Source of the DNA: Oscillospiraceae bacterium
GTDB lineage: Bacteria; Bacillota; Clostridia; Oscillospirales; Ruminococcaceae
NCBI GenBank assembly: GCA_024404915.1
Contig: JAKSPJ010000005.1
Coordinates: forward strand, 1 to 64,000
DNA length: 64,000 nt
Direction of reading: 5' to 3'
The notes below the pieces were generated by a model. The model saw only the letters and a list, made by a program, of their open reading frames with translations. It was not told where the DNA came from and made no database searches. The translations under genes were made by a program, and so were the position numbers. Below are positions 16,757 through 24,705 of the stretch, in pieces (the stretch's first letter is position 1; each line of letters starts with the position of its first letter).

Positions 16757-18061
16757 TCAAAGCAGCCTTGCTATCTTTTTCAGAAGTATCATAACATCCT
16801 CCATGGTAATATTTCCATCCTGATTGATATCTGCATTCTTCTTTCCTTGGTCACTGATTACTGCCTGATGATCTTCTGCGATGACTCTTGCAACCAATAC
16901 AGCGTCTGACACGTCCAGCATTTCATTGCAGTTTGCATCTCCTGCAGCAAAATCTGATTCTTCTGTGGATGGATTGGTATCAACCTTTTTTTCTGTTTCT
17001 GCAACAGTAGTCGTTGTTGTGGCTGCAGTGGAATTGGAATGATTCTCCGTTATGCATTTCGTAGTTGTTGTCATCGGCGGATTTTCGTAATCATACCACC
17101 ATTTCGTTGATGTCACAGAACCCATTGTGGTAGTCATCGCTCTCGTGGAAGTGGTGACAGGAGCGGTTGTGTTGCCCGGATTTGACACGTATGTGGTTGT
17201 CAGGGTAGTTGCTGGTTCTGAATCCCGTGTATAGGATGTGGTTGTCGTCATCGTTGGGGTTTCCTCTTCTGTTTGTGAAGTTCGTGGGAGCACTCTGATT
17301 TTTTCAGTGGCTGTTCTTCCGTCTGAAGCTATCGCATGAATAATCGTCTCTCCCTCTTTGAGGGGCGTGATTTCCACCAGGCCACTTGAAGAATACATGA
17401 CTTCTGCAATGGCAGGATCTTCAATCTCATAGGTTACATCAGAAGCCAATGCTCCCCTGACATATACCCAACAGCCCACGTCGTCTGGCGAAAATTCAAT
17501 GGCGTCATCATACACAACCATATAAAATGGTGTATTCTTCGCTTCCTCTATATCATATACTGTTACACGGAAAGTGGAAACGTGTGGTGCAAGCTGGAAT
17601 TCATATTTTCCAGAGGGCTCCGGCTTGCCCATATAATACAGCGGATTGTCATCCGTTGTTTCAAATGTAAAAGTATCGTCTGTTTTCGGAACCACAATTA
17701 CATTGTAAACACCCGGCTCTGAAACATTCACTTGCGTGGTATTCAGAGAATAACAATCCGAAAGCCATCCGGAACCAATATTGAAGAACGAATAGTACAT
17801 ATCCTGATACAATATTGCAGGATTGGCAGACTCGAGATAATCAGGATCTTTTGTTGCCTCCAGACAAAGCTGAATATCATCCATTTTCAGCTCTTCATTC
17901 TGATACATCGCGACAGAAGAGGAGAAAAATCCTGCATACACTCTTCCATACAGAGAAGTGACTTCGTCATCCACCGCAGAAACCGCAGCGCACTGCAATG
18001 AACTGCCCAAAACCGAGATGGCCATTGCATAAGAGCAACCAGACAAATACATTTTTTTCAT
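16757..18061 (-). CDS. Secreted dockerin protein with Big2-like domain and unknown N-terminal module
   Basis: 434 residues, with AAGGAGG before the ATG. A signal peptide (about 1-29, ending AVSAVDD) leads into about 170 residues I cannot assign (LYGRVYAGFFSSSVAMY; a beta-rich stretch with VYNVIVVPKTDD). A Big2-like Ig fold follows at about 205-280 (ITPLKEGETIIHAIASDGRT). A Thr-rich linker covers about 285-365. A type I dockerin ends the protein: GDANCNEMLDVSDAVLVARV and ADINQDGNITMEDVMILLKK. It is therefore a cellulosome component, but no catalytic residues are evident. It may bind carbohydrate or be structural. Confidence 0.8.
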   Translation of the reverse strand: MKKMYLSGCSYAMAISVLGSSLQCAAVSAVDDEVTSLYGRVYAGFFSSSVAMYQNEELKMDDIQLCLEATKDPDYLESANPAILYQDMYYSFFNIGSGWLSDCYSLNTTQVNVSEPGVYNVIVVPKTDDTFTFETTDDNPLYYMGKPEPSGKYEFQLAPHVSTFRVTVYDIEEAKNTPFYMVVYDDAIEFSPDDVGCWVYVRGALASDVTYEIEDPAIAEVMYSSSGLVEITPLKEGETIIHAIASDGRTATEKIRVLPRTSQTEEETPTMTTTTSYTRDSEPATTLTTTYVSNPGNTTAPVTTSTRAMTTTMGSVTSTKWWYDYENPPMTTTTKCITENHSNSTAATTTTTVAETEKKVDTNPSTEESDFAAGDANCNEMLDVSDAVLVARVIAEDHQAVISDQGKKNADINQDGNITMEDVMILLKKIARLL

Positions 18062-18198
18062 AATAATACCTCCTTATAGTATGCATCAAACTTCCGGGGA
18101 TGCTGTTTTCCTTCCCCTATTCACTATAACGGAAACCATGGCAAAAGGTTACAGCTCTTTGTAAAAAATATGAATGTGGTGCATTTTTCTTTCCAGAA

Positions 18199-18232
18199 AA
18201 AAAGAACTGCCGGGAATTCACATTCCCGGCAG
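18199..18232 (-). terminator. Rho-independent terminator of the 113-residue protein gene
   Basis: Stem CTGCCGGGAAT / ATTCCCGGCAG (18207-18217 and 18222-18232); on the minus strand it is followed by TTCTTTTTTTC. Confidence 0.85.
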
Positions 18233-18240
18233 TCCTTGTG

Positions 18241-18582
18241 TTATGCCGCTGAACCATCCTGTTCCATTGCCGTTTCCATTTCGACGTATCGAACCATACG
18301 AACAATTCGCTCTTTCAGCTTCTGACGCTGAAAATCTTCCCATCTTAATTTTGCTTTGCGTTTCTTGCGTGTTACAGATGCCAGTTTTGACTTCTGTGAC
18401 TTCTGTAAAATGTCGTCATATGCCTTGCCATTCTTATATTCCTTGAATAATTCTTCCTTGGAATAATACTCTGTGCTGAACAGGTAATGGCAGTCTGCGC
18501 CGTCGTTCATATAGAACGCTATCGCATTTCCCTTAACTCTTCTGCAAAAAATAACTTTTCCTGACCATGCATTCTTAGACAT
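18241..18582 (-). CDS. Hypothetical basic protein
   Basis: 113 residues, AAGGAGGT seven bases before the ATG, own promoter and terminator, so a real gene. The N-terminal half is mixed (VIFCRRVKGNAIAFYMNDGA, YLFSTEYYSKEELFKEY). The C-terminal half is strongly basic and probably helical (TRKKRKAKLRWEDFQRQKLK), which would suit nucleic acid or ribosome contact. No family recognised. Confidence 0.7.
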   Translation of the reverse strand: MSKNAWSGKVIFCRRVKGNAIAFYMNDGADCHYLFSTEYYSKEELFKEYKNGKAYDDILQKSQKSKLASVTRKKRKAKLRWEDFQRQKLKERIVRMVRYVEMETAMEQDGSAA

Positions 18583-18645
18583 AAGAACCTCCTTAAAGCA
18601 TCAATGGTTATGGCAGCGGCTTACCACACAGAATTATGCCTTCGA

Positions 18646-18681
18646 TGCAGAGGCAGAATCTTCCGTTTCTCTGCATCTGAT
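18646..18681 (-). promoter_or_regulatory. 5'-UTR hairpin
   Basis: Perfect 9-base arms GATGCAGAG / CTCTGCATC flank an 18-base loop in the roughly 110-base leader of the 113-residue protein gene. There is no T tract, so it is not a simple terminator; it could affect mRNA stability or translation. Confidence 0.45.
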
Positions 18682-18701
18682 AATTGTCGGTCAGTACTAC
18701 T

Positions 18702-18731
18702 ATTATACCATCATTTACAGTTGAAAGTCAA
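18702..18731 (-). promoter_or_regulatory. Sigma-A promoter of the 113-residue protein gene
   Basis: On the minus strand TTGACT (18731-18726), 18 bases, TATAAT (18707-18702). Confidence 0.75.
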
Positions 18732-18798
18732 GGGTATATTCAACAAATATCCTGTCTCTTTTTGAGCAGATAAGCCATAATGACTGTCCTGACACACA

Positions 18799-18828
18799 AA
18801 AAAGCCGACTGCAGCAGTCGGCTTTTTA
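18799..18828 (-). terminator. Terminator of nrdD-nrdG
   Basis: Stem GCCGACT / AGTCGGC with A-run and T-run flanks; reading the minus strand it ends in TTTTTTG. Confidence 0.8.
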
Positions 18829-18852
18829 TCGTAAATTCAATTGAAAATGCAT

Positions 18853-19386
18853 TTATACCCTGTCCGGAATATGCTCCATCAGAACGGCCTGCCCCCTGGA
18901 AAGACTCGCCTTCACATTCAGAATGCGCTGATTGGCTGAGCCACGAAAACGCAGCCGGATGCTTTTCAGCTCCTCAACAAACTCACCATCAACCAGGACG
19001 TGAATCATACGGAGCATTTCATCTGTCACTTCACACCGTGCCCTGGATTCCCCTGTCAGTTCCTCAAAGGTATAGCCGCTAAAGCACCAGATATCCAGTC
19101 TCGGATACAAAGCTCTGACCTTTTTCAGCAAACCAACCAGCACACGCTGATTGCATGGCTCAAAGGGTTCTCCCCCCAAAAGAGTCAGACCTGTAATATA
19201 ATCATGGTTCAGATATGACAGAATCTGCTGTTCTGTTTCCTCTGTATAGGGTGTGCCATACTGAAAATCCCATGTCTCCGGATTGAAACAATTCTTGCAA
19301 TGATGAGTACACCCAGATACAAACAGACTGACTCGTACACCCAGACCATTTGCAACATCGCATTTCTTGATTTCAGCAATGTTCAC
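18853..19386 (-). CDS. nrdG: Anaerobic ribonucleotide reductase activating protein
   Basis: 177 residues. A radical-SAM enzyme that uses a [4Fe-4S] cluster and SAM to place the glycyl radical on NrdD. The cluster motif is CTHHCKNC (CxxxCxxC, about 26-33), followed by WDF and the GGEPF SAM-binding motif. Its ATG overlaps the nrdD stop by four bases (ATGA), the usual coupling of this pair. Confidence 0.95.
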   Translation of the reverse strand: MNIAEIKKCDVANGLGVRVSLFVSGCTHHCKNCFNPETWDFQYGTPYTEETEQQILSYLNHDYITGLTLLGGEPFEPCNQRVLVGLLKKVRALYPRLDIWCFSGYTFEELTGESRARCEVTDEMLRMIHVLVDGEFVEELKSIRLRFRGSANQRILNVKASLSRGQAVLMEHIPDRV

Positions 19387-21557
19387 AGATGCAACACCCG
19401 ATCCTTAATTTCAGCGGTTCTGCCCTGATTCCAGTACTGTGTACCGATATAGCCACAGGTTCTTCTGGCAATGTTCATCTTTGACTGATCACGGTTATGA
19501 CAGTTGGGGCATTCCCAGATCAGCTTTCCATCAGACTCCACAGTGAAAATCTCGCCATCGTACTTGCAAATCTGGCAAAAATCACTCTTGGTGTTCAATT
19601 CGGCATACATGATATGCTCATAAATGTATTTCATGACAGACAATACTGCATCCAGATTATCCTTCAGATCCGGCACCTCAATATAGCTGATTGCACCGCC
19701 GGGAGAAAGCTTCTGGAACTGAGACTCAAAGCTCAGCTTTTCAAATGCGTTGACCTCTTCCGTCACATGAATGTGATAAGAATTGGTGATATAGCTTTTG
19801 TCAGTAATGCCTTCAATCACACCGAAACGCTTCTGAAGACATTTTGCAAATTTGTAAGTGGTAGACTCCAGCGGTGTACCATAAAGGCTGAAATCAATGT
19901 TCTCTTTGGCTTTCCACTGGGCACAGGCGTCATTCATCCGCTTCATAACCTTCAGCGCAAAGGGCGTTGCAGTGGGGTCTGTGTGGGATTTGCCGGTCAT
20001 GGCCTTGACACACTCATACAGGCCTGCATAGCCCAGAGAAATGGTGGAATAGCCTCCCATCAGCAGCTTGTCAATGGTCTCGCCTTTTTTCAATCGAGCC
20101 AATGCGCCGTACTGCCAAAGAATCGGTGCAGTATCAGACAACGTGCCCATCAGACGATTATGACGGCACATCAATGCACGATAGCAAAGATCCAGTCGTT
20201 CATCAAAAATAGTCCAGAACTTCTCAAAATCGCCGTCAGCAGAAAGGGCAATGTCCGGCAGGTTAATGGTAACAACACCCTGATTGAATCTGCCGTAATA
20301 CTTTGGCTTTCCTTCTTCATCCACATAAGGTGTCAGGAAGCTGCGGCAGCCCATACAGGTATAGCAGTGGCCTTCTCCGTTCTTGTCAACTTTGTATTCC
20401 AGCATCTTCTTTTCGGAAATAAAATCCGGAACCATACGCTTTGCAGTGCACTCTGCTGCAAGACGTGTCAGATACCAGAAGGGGCTGTCTTCATGTATAT
20501 TCTGTTCTTCCAGCACATAAATCAACTTCGGGAATGCGGGTGTAATCCATACACCTGCTTCATTTTTTACGCCGCTGATGCGCTGGAGAAGCACTTCTTC
20601 AATAATAACTGCAAGGTCCTTCTTTTCCTGTTCGCTGCGTGCTTCACCCAGATACATGAACACGGTTACAAAAGGTGCCTGGCCATTGGTTGTCATCAAT
20701 GTCACTACCTGATACTGAATTGTCTGAACACCACGGCGAATTTCATCACGCAGGCGGTTTTCCACCACTGTATCGATGGATTCCTTCGATGCTGAAACAC
20801 CGAACAGTTCTGCTTCTGTCAGCACTTCCTTACGGATTTTTTCCCGGCTGATCTGCACGAACGGTGCAAGATGTGTCAGGGAAATGGACTGCCCGCCGTA
20901 CTGGCTGGAAGCAACCTGAGCGATAATCTGGGTTGCAATATTACATGCTGTGGAAAAGCTGTGGGGTTTCTCAATTAATGTTCCGCTGATGACGGTGCCA
21001 TTCTGCAGCATATCCTCCAGGTTCACCAGATCGCAGTTGTGCATATGCTGTGCGAAATAATCTGCATCATGGAAATGGATAATACCCTCCTCATGAGCCT
21101 GCACAATATCATGCGGCAGAAGTAAACGCCTGGTGATGTCCTTGCTGACCTCACCTGCCATATAGTCACGCTGCACACTGTTCACAGTCGGATTCTTGTT
21201 GGAATTCTCCTGCTTCACTTCCTCATTGTTGCATTCAATCAGGGAGAGAATTTTGTCATCTGTGGTATTGGACTGGCGAATCATTGAACGGGTGTAACGA
21301 TAAGTAATGTACTTTCTTGCTACTTCAAATGCCTGTAACTTCATGATTTCGTTTTCAACCAGATCCTGAATTTCCTCCACACTGGCTGCACGGTTCATGC
21401 CCTTGCAAATATCTGTCACATGGTCTGCTGCTTCATGAATCTGTTTTGTTGTCAATCGTTCTGTTTCCGGTGCCTCTCTATTTGCTCTGTTCACTGCGGA
21501 AATAATTTTCTCTATATCAAACGTTTCCTCAATGCCGCTTCGTTTAATTATCTTCAT
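19383..21557 (-). CDS. nrdD: Anaerobic (class III) ribonucleoside-triphosphate reductase
   Basis: 724 residues from the ATG at 21557, chosen for the GGAGGTGG just upstream; an in-frame extension of 15 residues lacks one. An N-terminal ATP-cone (about 1-95, IEETFDIEKIISAVNRANRE) gives allosteric control. The large radical domain follows, with the C-terminal zinc site CQICKY...CPNC and the glycyl-radical loop RTCGYIG about 25 residues from the end. The enzyme makes dNTPs under strict anaerobiosis, in keeping with the organism. Controlled by a promoter overlapping a pair of NrdR boxes. Confidence 0.95.
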   Translation of the reverse strand: MKIIKRSGIEETFDIEKIISAVNRANREAPETERLTTKQIHEAADHVTDICKGMNRAASVEEIQDLVENEIMKLQAFEVARKYITYRYTRSMIRQSNTTDDKILSLIECNNEEVKQENSNKNPTVNSVQRDYMAGEVSKDITRRLLLPHDIVQAHEEGIIHFHDADYFAQHMHNCDLVNLEDMLQNGTVISGTLIEKPHSFSTACNIATQIIAQVASSQYGGQSISLTHLAPFVQISREKIRKEVLTEAELFGVSASKESIDTVVENRLRDEIRRGVQTIQYQVVTLMTTNGQAPFVTVFMYLGEARSEQEKKDLAVIIEEVLLQRISGVKNEAGVWITPAFPKLIYVLEEQNIHEDSPFWYLTRLAAECTAKRMVPDFISEKKMLEYKVDKNGEGHCYTCMGCRSFLTPYVDEEGKPKYYGRFNQGVVTINLPDIALSADGDFEKFWTIFDERLDLCYRALMCRHNRLMGTLSDTAPILWQYGALARLKKGETIDKLLMGGYSTISLGYAGLYECVKAMTGKSHTDPTATPFALKVMKRMNDACAQWKAKENIDFSLYGTPLESTTYKFAKCLQKRFGVIEGITDKSYITNSYHIHVTEEVNAFEKLSFESQFQKLSPGGAISYIEVPDLKDNLDAVLSVMKYIYEHIMYAELNTKSDFCQICKYDGEIFTVESDGKLIWECPNCHNRDQSKMNIARRTCGYIGTQYWNQGRTAEIKDRVLHL

Positions 21558-21566
21558 AGAAATCCA

Positions 21567-21614
21567 CCTCCATATTTTGTGTTGACGAATATTATTATAC
21601 ACTATATCTTGTTA
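21567..21614 (-). promoter_or_regulatory. Paired NrdR boxes in the nrdDG control region
   Basis: Compared with the NrdR consensus acaCwAtATaTwGtgt, the box at 21599-21614 (plus strand ACACTATATCTTGT core) matches 13 of 16 positions, and the box at 21567-21582 (core CCATATTTTGTGT) matches 11 of its 13 core positions. Their starts are 32 bases apart (16-base gap), about three helical turns, as found for NrdR repression of ribonucleotide reductase genes. One box overlaps the promoter spacer and part of the -10. Confidence 0.65.
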
Positions 21615-21622
21615 TCCGTCAA
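21594..21622 (-). promoter_or_regulatory. Sigma-A promoter of nrdDG
   Basis: On the minus strand TTGACG (21622-21617), 17 bases, TATAAT (21599-21594). Confidence 0.8.
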
Positions 21623-21989
21623 TACTATTTCATAGATTTCTGCAAGTTCATCATATTCACAAAAATTTGCAGCACAGATACAGAAATTTTCTGTGCGACA
21701 ATTTGAAAAGATTCTCTTGACTTTTCTGATACTAAACATAACTCACAAAAACGCATTGCCCTATATGTGCATTTAGACAATTTTCACTGTTGACTCTTAG
21801 GCTGTTCCTGAATCATTTCCTGCGGCTCTATGAGACTGATACATCATCGGGGCATTCCGCAGCGGCCCTTGAAATCATGTTTGCATTTGTATTATATTGC
21901 TATCACAAAATGAATGAAACAGCGTGAATATCACCATGCCTTACCCAGTCATCACTTCCTGATTCCAGGCATTTTAGCAATATAATGTA
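21623..21989. other. Intergenic stretch without a recognised gene
   Basis: About 370 bases between the nrdDG promoter and the terminator of the acyl-CoA synthetase gene. No open frame with a ribosome site, no tRNA and no clear RNA motif were seen on either strand. Confidence 0.5.
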
Positions 21990-22023
21990 CAAAAGCAGCC
22001 TGTGAACACACAAGCTGCTTTTG
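21990..22023 (-). terminator. Terminator of the acyl-CoA synthetase gene
   Basis: Stem AAAAGCAGC / GCTGCTTTT (21991-21999, 22014-22022) extended inward by TGTG/CACA, with a T run on the minus strand. Confidence 0.8.
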
Positions 22024-22038
22024 TTATTTCTGAATGGA

Positions 22039-24375
22039 TTATTTCGTGTATTTCTTCTGGTCCATTTCACGGATCGCAGCACGACGGATTTTGCCGCTGC
22101 CCACGGTCTTCGGCAGTTCTTCAATGAACTCAACCACACGGGGATACTTATAAGGTGCAGTGCCCTTCTTGACATATTCCTGAATTTCCTTGACAAGGTC
22201 ATCCGAAGGTACTGTGCCCTTTGTCAGAACGATGGTTGCCTTTACAACCTGTCCACGGATTTCATCCGGCACACCGGTAACAGCACACTCCAGAACATAA
22301 GGCAGTTCCATCAGAACGCTCTCAATCTCGAACGGTCCGATACGATAGCCGGAGGACTTAATGACGTCATCTACACGGCCGACATACCAGAAGTAACCAT
22401 CCTCATCAATCCATGCAGTATCACCTGTATGGTAATAACCGTCACGCCATGTCTCAGCGGTGGTTTCCTCATCGCTGTAATAGCAGAGTGCAAGACCAGG
22501 AATCGGTGTATCCTGCAGTTTTACGCAGATTTCACCAGTTTCGCCTACACCGGCAGGTGTTCCGTCCGGCAGGAGAATCTGAACATCATACTGCGGATTC
22601 GGTTTACCCATGCTGCCCGGCTTCGGTTCCATACCCACATAGTTTCCAATGGTCAATGTGGTTTCTGTCTGACCAAAGCCTTCCATCAGCTTGATGCCGG
22701 TTGCACGCTGGAACTGATAAAATACTTCGGGATTCAATGCCTCACCGGCGATACATGCATACTTCAGGGAGGACAAATCATACTTGTCCAGGTTTTCCTT
22801 GATGAAGAAGCGGTACATGGTAGGCGGTGCGCAGAAGGTGGTGATATTGTACTTCTTGAACATCTGCAGGATATCATCTGCATGAAAACGCTCAAAATCG
22901 TATACAAAGACTGCTGTTTCGTTCATCCACTGGCCATACAGCTTACCCCACAGTGCCTTGCCCCAACCAGTATCGGAGATGGTAAAGTGAATACCATTGG
23001 GATCGTTATTCTGCCAATAGCGTGCTGTAACATAGTGGCCCAGGGGATACTGATAGCTGTGAAGAACCATTTTCGGGTTACCTGTAGTACCGGAGCTGAA
23101 GAAAATCAGCATCGGATCAGTACCGCAGGGAGCATCCTCAGCACGCTCATAATGTGTGCTGTATGCAGAAAGCTCAGCATTGAAATCATGCCAGCCTTCA
23201 CGGTTTCCATTCACCATAACCTTGGTTTTCAGTGTCGGGCAGTTGTCACATGCAAGATCCACTTCCTTGGAAACATCGCCATCAGATGTACAAATTATTG
23301 CAGAGACACCAGCAGACTGGAAACGATACTCAAAGTCATGCTTCACCAGCATATTGGATGCCGGAATAACCAGTGCGCCGATTCTGTGCAGAGCCAGAAT
23401 GGAGAACCAGAACTGATAATGACGCTTCAAAACCAGCATAACACGATCTCCGCGCTTGATGCCAAGAGATTTAAAATAGTTTGCAGTCTGACAGGAGTAC
23501 TTCTTGATGTCGCTGAAAGTAAATCGCTTCTCAGAGTGATCCTCTGCCACATAAATCATTGCAAGCTTATTCGGATCCTTCTTTGCCATTTCATCTACAA
23601 CATCGAAGGCAAAATTGAACTTTTCTGCATTCTTGAAATTCACGCCGGAAAGCACACCATTTTCATCTGTTTCGCAGGAAACGAACTTGTCAGAAATCGG
23701 GTGCAGCAGGCCGGCCTTATCCACATTGGTTGTGTGGTGGTCTGTTACGCTTTCACGGTATTCAGTCATACCGGATGCGCCATGAGGTGCCATTACAAAT
23801 GCATAGATTTCACAGTCCTCGCCGCCCAGTGCAATCTCATCATGGGGCATAGAGCTGTCATAATAAATGCAGTCGCCCTCATGAAGAATTTCACTGTGGC
23901 TGCCGATAATCATACGAACAGAGCCCTTCAGGACAATATCCATTTCCTGACCTGCGTGACTTGCAAGGTGAAGCGGCTTGTTCAATGCTTCCTCAGAATA
24001 CGGAATAACAACATGGAACGGCTCTACAGTCTTATTCTTGAACTTAGATGCCAGACGGTTGTACACAAATCCTTCACGGCGAACAATGGGAGAACCCTCC
24101 CCTTTTCTGGTGACGGTATAGCCCTTCAGCTCGGGGCTTCTACCCTCTGTCAGATCAGAGATCTCTACCTGAAATACGTTGGCACATTTGTAAATAAATG
24201 TGAAGCTGAAATCCTTTTCTCCGGATTCATACTGCTTGTATTCCTCCAAAGAATAATCCGTCTTTTCAGCCATCTCTTCCACAGAAATGCCCAGGTCTTC
24301 ACGAAGGCGTGCAATTCGTTCCGCAGTCTCCTTAATTCTGGTTTCTGCATCCTGCATACGATTCTGATTATCCAT
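22039..24375 (-). CDS. XRE-cupin-acyl-CoA synthetase fusion protein
   Basis: 778 residues, AAAGGAG before the ATG. Three modules are joined. Residues 12-76 form an XRE helix-turn-helix (RIARLREDLGISVEEMAEKT, then LEEYKQYESGEK). Residues about 130-200 form a cupin (HAGQEMDIVLKGSVRMIIG, EGDCIYYDSSMPHDEIALGG). The rest is an AMP-forming acyl-CoA synthetase of the ACSM/acetyl-CoA synthetase-like group: FFSSGTTGNPKM (phosphate loop), EGFGQTETT, YHTGDTAWIDEDGYFWYVGR and the catalytic lysine in GSGKIRRAAIRE. It should activate a carboxylic acid with ATP and CoA; the acid is not readable. Found behind a T-box leader, which ties expression to an uncharged tRNA. The HTH-cupin part resembles transcription factors of the PuuR type and could bind the substrate or DNA. 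Confidence 0.88.
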   Translation of the reverse strand: MDNQNRMQDAETRIKETAERIARLREDLGISVEEMAEKTDYSLEEYKQYESGEKDFSFTFIYKCANVFQVEISDLTEGRSPELKGYTVTRKGEGSPIVRREGFVYNRLASKFKNKTVEPFHVVIPYSEEALNKPLHLASHAGQEMDIVLKGSVRMIIGSHSEILHEGDCIYYDSSMPHDEIALGGEDCEIYAFVMAPHGASGMTEYRESVTDHHTTNVDKAGLLHPISDKFVSCETDENGVLSGVNFKNAEKFNFAFDVVDEMAKKDPNKLAMIYVAEDHSEKRFTFSDIKKYSCQTANYFKSLGIKRGDRVMLVLKRHYQFWFSILALHRIGALVIPASNMLVKHDFEYRFQSAGVSAIICTSDGDVSKEVDLACDNCPTLKTKVMVNGNREGWHDFNAELSAYSTHYERAEDAPCGTDPMLIFFSSGTTGNPKMVLHSYQYPLGHYVTARYWQNNDPNGIHFTISDTGWGKALWGKLYGQWMNETAVFVYDFERFHADDILQMFKKYNITTFCAPPTMYRFFIKENLDKYDLSSLKYACIAGEALNPEVFYQFQRATGIKLMEGFGQTETTLTIGNYVGMEPKPGSMGKPNPQYDVQILLPDGTPAGVGETGEICVKLQDTPIPGLALCYYSDEETTAETWRDGYYHTGDTAWIDEDGYFWYVGRVDDVIKSSGYRIGPFEIESVLMELPYVLECAVTGVPDEIRGQVVKATIVLTKGTVPSDDLVKEIQEYVKKGTAPYKYPRVVEFIEELPKTVGSGKIRRAAIREMDQKKYTK

Positions 24376-24388
24376 CTCTTTTTTCTCC

Positions 24389-24668
24389 TTTACATAAAAT
24401 AAACTCGTCCCAAAGAATCAATCTTTGAGACGAGCATCATCCAATGATTACCCGCGGTACCACTCAAATTGTGCCGCTATTGCGTTACACCACTCACAGA
24501 CTCTAACAAGTCCTATACCTTGACGCAGCATCACGGGAACACCTACTGTACTTTTCAGCATTCCAGCTCAGAAGGGATACATTCTCATACTTGTTACCGA
24601 TTTTCACCAACCTCGGCTCTCTGTAAACAGCGGTATTTGAATGCCTGTCTTCTTCAACGCTATTAAAT
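24389..24668 (-). promoter_or_regulatory. T-box riboswitch leader
   Basis: Reading the minus strand: stem I has a K-turn-like base (AGC..AGAAG with CUUCUGAGCU), the AGAGAG motif and the distal GGUUGGUG motif. Stem III closes with TGCGT/ACGCA. The T-box proper (24448-24465, GAGTGGTACCGCGGG) has bulge UGGU, matching a tRNA ending ACCA. The antiterminator pairs GAG/CUC and GCGGGU/GCUCGU and competes with the terminator. The specifier lies at 24576-24580: AUC (Ile) by its distance from the lower stem, or GUA (Val) by its distance from the GAA motif. Uncharged tRNA would switch on the downstream acyl-CoA synthetase. Confidence 0.9.
24401..24434 (-). terminator. T-box-controlled terminator
   Basis: Stem CTCGTCTCAAAGA / TCTTTGGGACGAG (24434-24422 with 24416-24404) followed on the minus strand by TTTATTTT, shortly before the ribosome site. 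Confidence 0.85.
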
Positions 24669-24670
24669 TT

Positions 24671-24699
24671 ATTATAGCACAGTTTTTTTTATTTGTCAA
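24671..24699 (-). promoter_or_regulatory. Consensus sigma-A promoter of the T-box transcript
   Basis: On the minus strand TTGACA (24699-24694), 17 bases, TATAAT (24676-24671). Confidence 0.85.
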
Positions 24700-24705
24700 T
24701 ACTTT

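Noticed and set aside
22021..24402. A 793-codon plus-strand open frame covering the acyl-CoA synthetase gene
   Set aside because: It mirrors the real minus-strand gene, has Cys/His-rich low-complexity translation with no domain, no ribosome site, and the real gene has full motifs and a T-box leader.
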